Shown: positions 1 to 9,055 of the stretch, one piece after another | How the letters are laid out: each line of letters starts with the position of its first letter | Numbering within the stretch: position 1 is the first letter of the stretch | NCBI RefSeq assembly: GCF_000247695.1 | Contig: NW_004624748.1 | Coordinates: forward strand, 1,090,501-1,154,500 | Length of the DNA stretch: 64,000 nucleotides | Source of the DNA: Heterocephalus glaber | Taxonomy: Eukaryota; Chordata; Mammalia; Rodentia; Bathyergidae | Reading direction: 5' to 3' | Program-made: the position numbers and the translations under genes | The notes under the pieces: model-generated | What the model was told of the DNA's origin: nothing | The model's database searches: none | What the model saw: the letters and a program-made list of their open reading frames with translations, nothing else

Positions 1-168
1 GAAGGGAGGGCTAGGAATGGGGAAAAAATAAGAACCAAGATGCTTCATGTAAAAGTACAAGTTCCCAATGAGAAATGTAATTGTGATGTAAAAGTACAAG
101 TTCCCAATGAGAAATGTAATTGTGTTGTATACCTAAAATGTACCAATAAAAGAATTTTTTTTAAAAAT
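1..168 (+). mobile_element. L1 3' UTR tail, cut by the window edge
   Basis: A purine-rich stretch leads into ACCAATAAAAGAATTTT and an A/T-rich tail. The same string closes a second L1 3' end at 23969-24135, which shows this is the repeated 3' terminus of one L1 family. The AATAAA signal precedes the tail, so the element is sense on the + strand. The 5' part lies outside the window. A 39-bp internal duplication (47-124) makes this copy unusual. Confidence 0.75.
47..124 (+). repeat. 39-bp tandem duplication in the L1 tail
   Basis: Bases 47-85 and 86-124 are identical over 39 bp, each beginning ATGTAAAAGTACAAG and ending TAATTGTG. The related copy near 24.06 kb has only one such unit, so this is a local duplication and not the family structure. 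Perfect identity suggests it is recent, or present in the source copy. Confidence 0.9.
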
Positions 169-719
169 CTTAAAATGATTATGTTTTGTTCCCATTTTCC
201 CACTCCCCTCAAGCTTTAGTTCCCTGGGTAAAGGGGGATTTTAAATATGTCTATAGTCTTCCTAACACCTTCCCTGGACAGTGTGGCTTTACCCCGAGGA
301 TGGCAGCAAGTGTAGAAGACTAAAAGATGACCATTTTTTAATAATACAAGGCAGTTCATATTGGTTCACCACATCAGGAATGAGCACTAAAAAAATGAGA
401 AAAAATATTTTAACTTCGATTTAAATTTCAGTCAACATGAAACCACAGTTTTATCATAATTACTATCATATAAAAATGGTGGTGAATCTAAAGTAAGATC
501 TGTGCAATTTAGTCACACTAAATAATGTTTATGCATTATTGTTCACTTGCATGTTCTAATGTATTTAAGAGAAGGGATGAGATAATAAATTTCACTTTAA
601 AAATTCAAAAAGATCATAAATACTAACTTGCTACATGAATCTGCCTTGCCAGGAACATTCCATGTAGCTTAATTTTTCATACATCAGAACCAGAGTTAAT
701 ATGATAATTGATGGTGGAG
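169..719. other. AT-rich DNA, nothing recognised
   Basis: No coherent reading frame, repeat family or RNA gene was recognised between the L1 tail and the MIR at 720. Confidence 0.6.
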
Positions 720-925
720 TAGAAAGAACAGAAGCTTAGGGCCAGAAGACCTGCACAGGATCCACCTTGTCCCATCTGTGACCTTGAGTCAATTATTTAG
801 CTTCTTGTCTCTTCATTTTAAAAATGGAAATGGTAACATGCACACCTCAAAGGATAATTGTATTCACTGAAGTGACATAAAACATATCATACTTAGCAAA
901 CAGCAGATACTCAAATGGATAGCAA
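720..925 (+). repeat. MIR SINE
   Basis: The order of blocks follows the MIR consensus in sense direction: a TCTGTGACCTTGAGTCAATTA core-like segment, a CTCTTCATTTTAAAAATGG segment (consensus TCATCTGTAAAATGG), then a decayed 3' part ending near a GCAGATACTCAAATGG stretch. Divergence is high, as expected of an ancient mammalian element. Confidence 0.7.
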
Positions 926-1171
926 TTGTGTTTTTTACCACCAGTGGGCATCCTAGAAAGTTCCTGCTTTTCAAAACAATTGGATCATGTGATGCACCAT
1001 CTGCATGGCCCTAACTGGTAGCCCTGCACTTGAATCCATTCTCCAACAGTGACAGTGTACTCTCCTTTAAGGTTATTGGCCAAGTTTAGCAATTTCAGTA
1101 TCGTAACTAACCTTACCAATAGAGACCCAGAGGGGAGTCTGGAGATGAGTCTCCTTAGCTCTATACCTTAA

Positions 1172-1378
1172 GCCAAGGGTCAGGAAATAGTACTCTGGCC
1201 AAACTTATTTTTGTAAATAAAGTTTTATTGGAACACAGTCATACTGATTCATGTATATAGTGTCTATAGCTGCTTTAACACTACAACAAGAGAGTTGACT
1301 AGTTGTAACAGACACCATATGGCTTGCAAACATATTTACTATCTGCACCTTATGGGAAAAGTTTGCAGAGTCCTACTT
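1172..1378. mobile_element. hAT-type non-autonomous DNA transposon fossil
   Basis: The core TTTTTGTAAATAAAGTTTT and ATTGGAACACAGTCAT is a well-known mammalian repeat internal motif. It is bracketed by decayed inverted ends, AAGGGTCAGGAAAT on the left and AAGTTTGCAGAGTCCT on the right, resembling the hAT-Charlie terminal motif CAGGGGTCGGCAAACT. I do not assign a subfamily. Confidence 0.6.
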
Positions 1379-1497
1379 TAAACACCCAAACTACAGCCAT
1401 ACTTATGACTTCAATTTATCTATGGAGCACATTTTTCCAGGGCAGCATTGTGGTAAGCTTGGTATTATTTATATATAATATGGACACTAGTTGGTGA

Positions 1498-1514
1498 CAG
1501 GAGACTCCTGGTAT

Positions 1515-1545
<31 letters not shown>

Positions 1546-1674
1546 TGGTTTTTTGAGGCAGGGACTCACTATATAGCCCAGGCTGGCCTTGAATTTATCC
1601 AGATCCTCTTGCCTCAGCCTCCCAAGTGCTGGGATTACAGGCATTCACCACCACACCTGGCCAGGAGCCTCCTG
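1498..1674 (-). mobile_element. B1 SINE with TTTA-rich tail and target-site duplication
   Basis: On the minus strand the body (about 1547-1661) is a 7SL-derived B1: the + strand shows CCCAGGCTGGCCTTGAA, CCTCAGCCTCCCAAGTGCTG and GGGATTACAGGCATTCACC. The spacing between the 'CACTATATAGCCCAGG' and 'GGCCTTGAA' blocks leaves no room for the 29-bp internal duplication of mouse B1, so this is a proto-B1 type. The (ATTT)n run at 1512-1546 is its expanded tail. CAGGAGACTCCTG (1498-1510) and CAGGAGCCTCCTG (1662-1674) are the target-site duplications, 12 of 13 identical. Confidence 0.85.
1512..1546. repeat. (ATTT)n microsatellite
   Basis: About eight to nine uninterrupted ATTT units, grown from the A-rich tail of the adjoining minus-strand B1. 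Confidence 0.95.
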
Positions 1675-1689
1675 TTCATATAAGAAGAC

Positions 1690-2520
1690 TGGAGCACATG
1701 AAGCAAGCAGAGAGTTGTACCAAATGATAAAGTAAGTGCCCAGTTATATAACAGAGAGTTCGCATGATGAACTAAGAACCCAGGATGAGAGAAGACAGGA
1801 TAGCCATTTTCCAGAGAAGTTGAGGGAGGAATTAAATTTTGAAAGGGTATAGAAGCAGCATATATGGGAAGAAAGCAAAGGTTTCCAGCCAGAAGGTGAA
1901 GAGGAAGTCACAAAAACAAGAAAGGGCATGGTGAGCAGTAAAGAAATGAGCCCAGCTACGGGATGGACTTTAGGGCATGGTGTACTACTGGCAGGGAGTA
2001 TGGAAGAGATAAAAATGAGAGTGTGTAATCTGACATGGGAAAAACTGAGATGACCTGGGTCTAGAGGGGTTGGACTTGACTCTAGGCAAGAGAGAGCCAT
2101 GGCAGCTACTATATGATAAAAGCAGTCTTGGAAGAAAAGAAATTACAGACAAGAACCCCAATCAGAATTTTTTGCTATAATTTAAGCATGGTATGATGAG
2201 AGAATTATGTGAACAGAAATGGGGGGAGAAGAGGCAGATATGAGAGAATTTGTAAGCCAAAACTTGGTGACTAATCTATGTGACTTAGAATAAACTAGAA
2301 AGAGCCAAAGAAGATTCCAGAATTTCCTAATGGGGAGCCTAAAAGAATAGTGGTACCATCGGGCCAGGGATTTAGCTCAGTGGTTCTGCCACCTGCCTCG
2401 CAGGTGCAAGGACCCGAGTTCAATCCCCGGTATCAAAAAAAAAAAAAAAAAAAGAATAGTGGTACCATCAGTAGAAGAGGGAGGCCAAGTTAGAAGGAAA
2501 TATTCATGTAGACCTTTTGC
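1690..2520 (-). mobile_element. L2 LINE fragment, split by a SINE
   Basis: The + strand reads as the purine-rich antisense of L2, for example GGAAGAAAGCAAAGG, GGGCATGGTGAGCAG and the later GACATGGGAAAAACTGAGATG, in the order found in antisense L2 copies. It is strongly diverged. The young SINE at 2361-2450 is inserted in it, and L2-like sequence appears to resume after 2470. An open minus-strand frame at 1744-2100 is a by-product of this composition. Confidence 0.5.
2341..2469 (+). mobile_element. Young ID-like (tRNA-derived) SINE with near-perfect target-site duplications
   Basis: The element (about 2361-2449) has RNA polymerase III box A (GGGATTTAGCTCAGTGGTTC), box B (GAGTTCAATCCCC) and an A tail after GGTATC. 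The flanks share AAAGAATAGTGGTACCATC (2342-2360 and 2451-2469) without mismatch, which fixes the ends and shows a recent insertion. This sequence is the model for the other young copies in the window. It is a tRNA-like retroposon, not a tRNA gene. Confidence 0.93.
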
Positions 2521-2544
2521 CTCTCTCTTTTATGTGGTAAGAAG

Positions 2545-2690
2545 TAACAAATTTTAGCATTAAAGTGTACAAACCAGCAATGGTAAGTATGTCAACATTG
2601 TTGAAGACAAGATCTCCAGAACCTTTGCATCTTGCAAATTTAAAACTCTATGCCAATTAAATAACTCTCCTCTTCTTCCTCACTCCAGCA
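2545..2690 (-). mobile_element. L1M 3' UTR fragment
   Basis: The + strand carries AAGTGTACAAACCAGC, a central AACATTGTTG and ATCTCCAGAACCTTTG in the order of the antisense of an old mammalian L1 3' UTR. There is no coding content. Confidence 0.7.
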
Positions 2691-2729
2691 TTTATGATCC
2701 TCTTAAATAAACTGAATATTACAGAACAT

Positions 2730-2938
2730 CAAATATAGATATGTGCTATGCATAACAATGTTTTGGTCAATGACGGACCATATCTATCATAATGGTCTTA
2801 TAAGTTCTGTCACCTAGTGATGTCATAGCCATTGTAGGTTGCGGAAGCACACTCTATGACATTCACATGACAAAATCACCTACAGACACATTGCTTAGAA
2901 CATATCCCTGTCTTTAAGAGATGTATGACTGTAATGAA
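2730..2938. mobile_element. Tigger-like (TcMar) DNA transposon fossil
   Basis: Blocks AACAATGTTTTGGTCAATGA, CACCTAGTGATGTCATAGCC, CACTCTATGACATTCACATG and the terminal GATGTATGACTGTA match, in order, the ends of an ancient mammalian mariner/Tigger-class element. Internal sequence is deleted. The exact subfamily is not claimed. Confidence 0.65.
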
Positions 2939-3029
2939 AAATGATGAGCTGGAAGATTTACTTGTTTTCTAATGGACCACAAATTTTACACTTGTGAGAC
3001 TTGCAGGATAAATTGCATTATTATACACA

Positions 3030-3130
3030 TTCATTCACTCAACAAATGTTTATTAAATACCTGCTGTAGCTGATTACTGGGATAGAGTCTGGAAATATTA
3101 AGATGAATACATATGACAACTGCTCTTAAT
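3030..3130 (-). mobile_element. L2 LINE 3' end
   Basis: CATTCATTCACTCAACAAA followed by TGTTTATTAAATACCTGCTG is the antisense of the conserved L2 3' terminus (TGTTGAATGAATG). The decayed 'GGGATAGAGTCTGGAAATA' block follows in the expected order. Confidence 0.65.
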
Positions 3131-3419
3131 TCAGACAATAATAAATTTGGTAAAGAAGTTCTCACTGTGAATGGAAACAGATTTGAGGAAAATCCTAGCT
3201 AGATGACATTTAAAACCAAATCAGAAATGGGTTCATGTTAGAGTGGTGTGTCAAACAACCAATAATCACTAAGCAAACCAAACTTAACTGATACCAGTGA
3301 TACTGCAATTATAAATAGTAAGAATGCAGAAGAATGAGAGCAAATTTCTCAACACAAATTATGGAAACAGGAGAATGGCAAAGCAAGAAAACTATTACCA
3401 AGTCAGAATGAATAATGGA

Positions 3420-3612
3420 ACCAGGTGAGTGGTTCACATAATCCTGCATAATCCCAGGACTCTTGAGGCTGTGACAGGAAGATCGAAAGTTTGAACTCAG
3501 CCTGTGTCACTGAGCAACTTAGTGAAATCCTGTTTCAATGTGAGAAATAAGGGAGATTGTGTATATAGCTTAGTGTAAAGGCCCAAGGTTCAACACCCAA
3601 TAACTCAAAATA
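3420..3612 (+). mobile_element. Dimeric B1-ID SINE
   Basis: The left part (3420-3545) is a diverged B1 monomer: AATCCCAGGACTCTTGAGGC, then GGAAGATCGAAAGTTTGAAC and GCAACTTAGTGAAATCCTG. The right part (about 3550-3612) is an ID-like unit: TGTATATAGCTTAGTGTAAA, then AAGGTTCAACACCC. B1 followed directly by a shortened ID is the arrangement of the B1-dID dimer described from several rodent families. Strong decay implies great age. Confidence 0.65.
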
Positions 3613-3616
3613 GAAT

Positions 3617-3690
3617 AGCTTAAAATGAGCTAGAATTATAGGTCAGTACAAAGGTCCTGAGTTTAATCCCCAGTACTGATGAAAAATAAT
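3617..3690 (+). repeat. ID-like SINE fragment
   Basis: AGAATTATAGGTCAGTACAA then GGTCCTGAGTTTAATCCCC and AGTACTGATGAAAAA resemble an ID box A/box B unit with an A-rich end. It could be a further unit of the dimer just upstream or a separate insertion. Confidence 0.5.
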
Positions 3691-4625
3691 GGATAATGGA
3701 TGAATTTCAAAAACATATTACAAAAAAGAACAAGAAACATTCAGGAAAATGGAATCCAAATCCCAATGATCATAAAATTGCATATACTTGTATATTCATT
3801 TAGCATTTAATTCCTTCCGAAAAGAAAGCTGGTGAATTTCCACCTAATGGTACAAATATTTAATTACAGGAAATAAATTTATTTTACAATAATTAGTTTT
3901 AGACAATTTAGATAAAGTGCATTTTTTTCCATGGAGAAAGGATACAAAAAGAATGTTTTATTGCTAAGTGTTGTCTGGGAGCAAGCAGCCTGTAGTCTGA
4001 AGCGTCACCCCATTGTGTCCGGGGGGTGAGGCATGACATATGACTCAGTCTAGGTCTATACAGGTTTTTTCAAGCCAAATTTTTGGTTCAACTATCAAGC
4101 CAAGTTATGATTACCAAGCAGATTTTTTTTTTTCAAACTTTGCTATTCAAGTAGTGGAAAGCTCAAGCTTGGAGCCATTCGACACTGTAGCATTATATAC
4201 TAAAATTCCAGGAACACAAATATATTGAGAATCAAAAGACAATTGTGATGTTTTCCTTGGAACTTTACCATGAGTTGTCAATCATTTTGGATATTCATTT
4301 AGAAATTATGTCATGAAAAACATTGCAACTTGTGGTATTAGAATCACCAATACAAAAATATTTTTATTGGCCAGTGCTTTCAGCTGCTCTACTCTATTAT
4401 TCCACTTAAATTGACAAATTTTTTATTTAGCCTTTGTTCCAAAATGAGCAGTTGTCTTACCACTATGAAAACAAGCTTTATTCATTATAAGCAAGTGCAA
4501 GCATCTGACCACTTCATCATATTTTTATACATTTACTTATTGAATACATGTAACTTTATTATAAATTACTTTCCATTTACTTTATTTCTTACCATTACAA
4601 TTTTACATCAGCTGGATGTCTGAAG
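3691..4625. other. AT-rich DNA, nothing recognised
   Basis: Short frames exist (for example 4040-4228 and 4411-4623, +) but their residues are ordinary translated AT-rich DNA with no domain, no codon bias that I can see and no neighbouring exon. Confidence 0.6.

Positions 4626-4658
<33 letters not shown>
4626..4658. repeat. (TG)n microsatellite
   Basis: An uninterrupted run of about 16 TG units. Confidence 0.97.
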
Positions 4659-4661
<3 letters not shown>

Positions 4662-4824
4662 TTACCTATGAATTTCATTTCACATGAAAAACTTGAAGCT
4701 CAGGAAAATGATAGACCTTACCCAATCTGACTACTTAATGGCAAAATCATAGAAAAGGTCTTTTTTTGCTGAAATTCTGCCAAAAAGAAGGCTCTTTATG
4801 AATCTCTTGCAATACCTTCCAATC

Positions 4825-5228
4825 ATTCATTTTATAAAGACATTCTGTATGTCCACTGATGCTTGGCACTGTGCTAGATGTGGTCAAATTGAACCGTCTC
4901 TGCCTTCAAGTGAAGATCAGAAAAATAGTGGCCACAAATGCATACAAATGCACAATCATAGTACAGGGACAAAGAATCTAATTCAGCCTCAGGGGTTCAA
5001 GAAACCTTTCCATTAGAAAGTGACACAGGAGCTGACTCTGGGTGGTGGGTAGGAGTTAGCCAGATATGTAGAGTATGAAATCATTTCAAGCAGAGAACAG
5101 ATATTCCTGGAAGAAAGTCAGAGATTGGGTGTCCTGCAGAACATGAGTACTTCAGTTGAGTGTCAGAAAAGACATGGTGAGGAATGGAGCTGCAGAGAAT
5201 GAAGGGACTCAGCTCACAGGAAGCTTGT
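4825..5228 (-). mobile_element. L2 LINE fragment
   Basis: TCATTCATTTTATAAAGACA, GCTTGGCACTGTGCTAGATG and CTGCCTTCAAGTGAAGATCA are the decayed antisense L2 3' end. The downstream GGAGCTGACTCTGGGTGGTG and TTCCTGGAAGAAAGTCAGAG segments continue it. The LTR at 5229 interrupts, and L2-like sequence resumes at about 5830. Confidence 0.55.
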
Positions 5229-5670
5229 TGTTATGGCTTGTATCTTGATGTCCCTGGAAAGCTTCATGTGCTCATAGGTAAAGCTTTTCAGAGGTTGCTG
5301 GATCTAGGGTCTGTGAGTGTTGTTTAAGGGTGTGATGTCTAAATTAGTCACTAATCAGTTAAGCATTGTTCTGGATGTGGATAATGGGAAGCCCCACCCT
5401 ATGTGTGGGTGGCACCACCCAAAAGGCTTGTGGCCTGGATGGAATAAAAGGGAAAGGGAGGCTTGCTGCTGCAGCTTCACTGCTTCACTGCTTTCTACCT
5501 GCCAAGCCATAGGCTGTTTCTCCTCTGCCATGCCCCTTGGTCATACCGCCCTGCCTTGGAGCCAGCTGACTATGGAACCTCTACAAACTGTGAGCCAAAA
5601 TAAACCTTTCCTTCCTTTAATTTGTGAGTGTTGGGTATTTTGTCCCAGCAATGAAAAGGTAACTAAGACA
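5229..5670 (+). mobile_element. Solo LTR of MaLR type (ERVL-MaLR class)
   Basis: The unit begins TGTTATGGCTTGTATC and ends GTAACTAAGACA, the TG...CA ends and terminal motif of MaLR LTRs. It holds a TATA-like GGAATAAAAGG at about 5440 and a polyadenylation signal in GAGCCAAAATAAACC near 5600, followed by GTTGGGTATTTTGTCCCAGC, a characteristic pre-terminal block. Length is about 442 bp. Flanks CTTGT (5224-5228) and CTTGC (5671-5675) fit a 5-bp target duplication with one change. No internal retroviral sequence is present. The 126-residue + frame inside it is not a gene. Confidence 0.8.
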
Positions 5671-5829
5671 CTTGCTTTCCCAGGTCAGAGAAATTGAACT
5701 TCCCCTTAAAGTTCTTGAAGGAAATGCTGAGGATTTTAGATAAATGTTCCATACCATGTAATTCACTCTGGTTTTGTGCAGTATAAATTTTTAAATGAAA
5801 CATATCATAGTAATATAGAAAAGAAATAA

Positions 5830-6235
5830 TGGAGAATGGAGTCAGAGAGTAGCCTTCATGGAGAGGATGAAACAGACAACAATAATATGGGAGGAGCAGA
5901 ATTTGAGGATTTGGTGATTGAAGGAATTTTCCAGGTTGAGGGAAAAGGCATATATAAGGGTGAATACAAGCTCTTACTTTGGATGATGGAGAATGTTAAA
6001 ACTCTTTATTAAAAGGAAAGCACAGGAGGAAGGGGATTGTTCAGAGGGTGAGGGAGAGAAAAGATTAACACAGACTGGGACATGCTAGATGTAAAGGACA
6101 GATGACCATCAAGTGGAAATACAGGCCAGAAATTCAGGAGACAGGTCTGGACTAGGGACACTAGAGATACCAATCTAGGAAGTATTAGTATCACTATGAC
6201 TTCACTGAATCCCAACCATCCTAGGAAGAAGTTGC
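5830..6235 (-). mobile_element. L2 LINE fragment
   Basis: On the + strand CTAGATGTAAAGGACAGATG, CATCAAGTGGAAATACAG and CAGGTCTGGACTAGGGACAC follow the antisense of the L2 ORF2 region. The minus-strand 68-residue frame at 6009-6215 is a decayed remnant and has lost coding continuity. Confidence 0.6.
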
Positions 6236-6350
6236 TAGCTTTACTTGTTAGCCAAGAAACTAAAGCTTGCCTGTCACAGTTGGAGATCTAAGATTTGCTT
6301 CTTGATCTGTCTGGGTCCAAAGCCCACACTTGTTTTATTATACTATATTG
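6236..6350 (-). repeat. Possible MIR fragment
   Basis: TAGCCAAGAAACTAAAGCTT and the later CTGGGTCCAAAGCCCACACT are weakly like antisense MIR (GAGGAAACTGAGGC ... GGTTCGAACCCAGG region). Confidence 0.35.
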
Positions 6351-8865
6351 TCTTTCAAATCAGGAATCATAACTCCTAGCTAGGCATTTTTCCACTAGTC
6401 CATACATAATATGTTCAAGAAAACCTACCAGAATGGTTGCGTAGGGAAGTACATGTTTTCAGAAATCACTATAAACATCTTCCAGATTTCCTGAGAGATC
6501 TTACTTCAGAAATAAAATTGTACCTTGATACTTATGATAACAACACAAGGAGGCCCACAGAGAAGCCTCTGTCACTGTGTTCTGAGTTCACATTACTAAG
6601 GCACAGCTCTAGGCAAAGGGTAGATAAGGGAGTGTCCCACATCTCTCACACAAGCCCCCCAGGATTCAGGATTCAAGAAAATAACTGAATCATTGTTTTA
6701 CAAAAACAGCCACCACTCTCACCTAATGGGTAAAATCCACTTCAGACAAACTGCCACACTTATTAGTATTTAAGTAGATTTACTGCAGAGGTACTAAATC
6801 AAAGAGTGGCATAACCATTCATCTCCTGGATTTAACATCAGGGACAGAAGAGAGGAGGAGATAAGTAGACAATTATGAAGGGAACCCACCTGAAGTCACA
6901 GATGGGATCAGTGATATCATGGATGAAGCAGCCAGCAGGCCTCTACTCTCCCAGTGTCTGCACACAGCCATCCCCAAGTGTTGGGAAGAATATCAGACTG
7001 ACTGTGGATGCAGTTATACCCCATTTCAGCCCATTGATGGCAACACAAGGTCCAAATGTCTATCACTTGCCAGAGTAAAGACATTTACATGCAATTTAAA
7101 ACGTTTGCATGTCACCATGACACAGCAATCTGAACTGTGAACTGAAACCCAGCCTGACTTGTCCCCATGTTCTCAAAGAGCTCTTGCAGGAATTCCCCTG
7201 CTGACTCCACCCAACTCAAGTTTAAACCTTCCATAATCATCCTGGAAGCCACAAGACCTGAAATGTATTCTTAATTGTCAGTAGACTCACGGCACTGGCC
7301 AGAGCTGCTGGAAGAAGCCTCATCAACAGCTCTGTGCTGACTCAGCTGGCCAGCCATTCCAGGACTGACCACATGATCCAGACAGCCAGGTATCTCCCAG
7401 TATGGACATGCTAGTCATTTGATAAAAGTCAAAGAATGTGACGGCTATCATAGTCGCCCAGGGCCTATCACCACCACATTCCCAGATTCTTTGGATCTGG
7501 CTGTGCAAGCGTACTGGACAAGCCTCAGCTTCTCTGTATGCTATTCATAAGACCCCATTCCAAAACCTGCACCTTGGTGCAAATTCTTCTAGAAGTTGGG
7601 ATCACTGGTTACACAAATTCAGGTAAACATGGATTAAATACCCCCATCTTTATTTGAACCTGTCTTTACCATAGCTTCTGCCTAGAGCCTTTCTTACAAC
7701 AGCAATCATCCATACCCAGAAGCCACCCTCCTGGGATAGAAGACAGAGGTATGGCCAGATGATATGACAGAAGGCACAGGTCTTTGTGTGGGACAGTTTA
7801 AACCATAATTTGGTATAATGCAAGCAAAGCACCATGCATCTAGGGAATCTGAGTTCTTCCAGCCAAGTCCTCAGCCCTCCGCTTCATAATGAAGATAAAC
7901 TCTAGCCTGAGCTCCTCAATCACAAAGTAAGAGCATTGCTAGCCACCATCCTGTCTATTAGCCTCTCAAGAATAAAATGAGGATAAAATGAAGTAGAAGT
8001 GTGCATATGGTTTAATACAGAAAAATATATAACACAATGGAATTAGTACTGGGCAAAAATAAATGCCTTTGTACCACCTGGCACACTCAAACAAGGTTAC
8101 ATCTTTTAACAGACCTAGTTTTTCCCATTGACAGTATCAAAACCTGATTCTGGTAGTCAGTACCTGGAGGAGGTCTTTCATTAAAGATCTTATGAAACTC
8201 ACAATCATATTTATGGAAATTGAGTTTGTGATCTGTAATAAAAGTTGCTCATTAGATATTCTTAGGCAATAGAACTTGACCCTAAATTTCTTTCCCTACC
8301 CAGTGTAGCTAAGATGCAGTTCTCTGGATCAGTATCTTGTATTTCCACATCCTGAGAAGCCTTTGCTCTGGGACATTAGTTTTTATCAAGAAAGATCTTA
8401 GCCTATGCCTGTACAGTTGCCCATAGTAAAGCAATAGCACTCAGCTCTGTTCCCCACCATCAGTCCTTTCCACAGATATTCATAAGTGCCCACAATATGT
8501 TGTGCTCTGCTTGGGACAAAATAATGCCCCCCAAAACACAGGAGATCCATCATTCCAAGTTCATACTCCAAAACTGGGCTTGCCCAGGAGCCTGGGGTCT
8601 CACCATGAGAGCTAAGAGCATAGAGTTTGTTATAAAAACCTTTGGCAGAAAAGCTACCTCCTGTTGGTGTCTGAGCCCTGAGCCTAACGTGCATTCCTAA
8701 TTGACCAGAAAGCTGGATGCCACCACACTGGTAACATCTTCCCAGAAGGTCCAATTGTGGCAACAGATTAGGGTCTTCCTGTGTCATCCCTTCCAATATT
8801 CCACTTCCAGAGCTTTCTATGCCTGTCTTCATGGTAGATCTCATAAGTGTATCAATAATTACCTC
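6351..8865. other. Single-copy DNA, nothing recognised
   Basis: Several short frames overlap here on both strands; the longest is a 175-residue minus-strand frame at 8398-8925 that runs into a MIR. None shows a domain or a conserved motif. I recognise no repeat family in the interval. Confidence 0.55.
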
Positions 8866-9055
8866 TGAGCATTTATTATGTGTCAGGCTATGTGCTGAGA
8901 ACTTTGCATTTAATCCTCTTAACAACTGTTATTATCTGCTTTGTTAAAGGAGGGAAAAATAGCTCAAAGGATTTAGTAACAATTCCAGACTCACTTGATG
9001 TAAGTGGTGGAACCAGAATTCAAACCTAAACTGACTCCAAAGACTCCCACAGACT
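8866..9055 (-). repeat. MIR SINE
   Basis: GAGCATTTATTATGTGTCAG, TCCTCTTAACAACTGTTATT and GTGGTGGAACCAGAATTCAA are antisense MIR blocks in the right order. Confidence 0.75.

Noticed and set aside
2361..2450. tRNA gene
   Set aside because: Box A and box B are present, but the flanking target duplications, A tail and repeated copies elsewhere show a tRNA-derived SINE. The cloverleaf arms do not close well.
5229..5670. Gene promoter with TATA box and downstream 126-codon frame
   Set aside because: The TATA-like motif, polyadenylation signal and TG...CA ends are parts of a solo LTR, and the frame runs across LTR sequence.
8398..8925. 175-codon open frame on the minus strand, the longest in the window
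   Set aside because: It begins inside a MIR, has no recognisable domain, signal or partner exon, and a frame of this size is expected by chance in 64 kb read on six frames.
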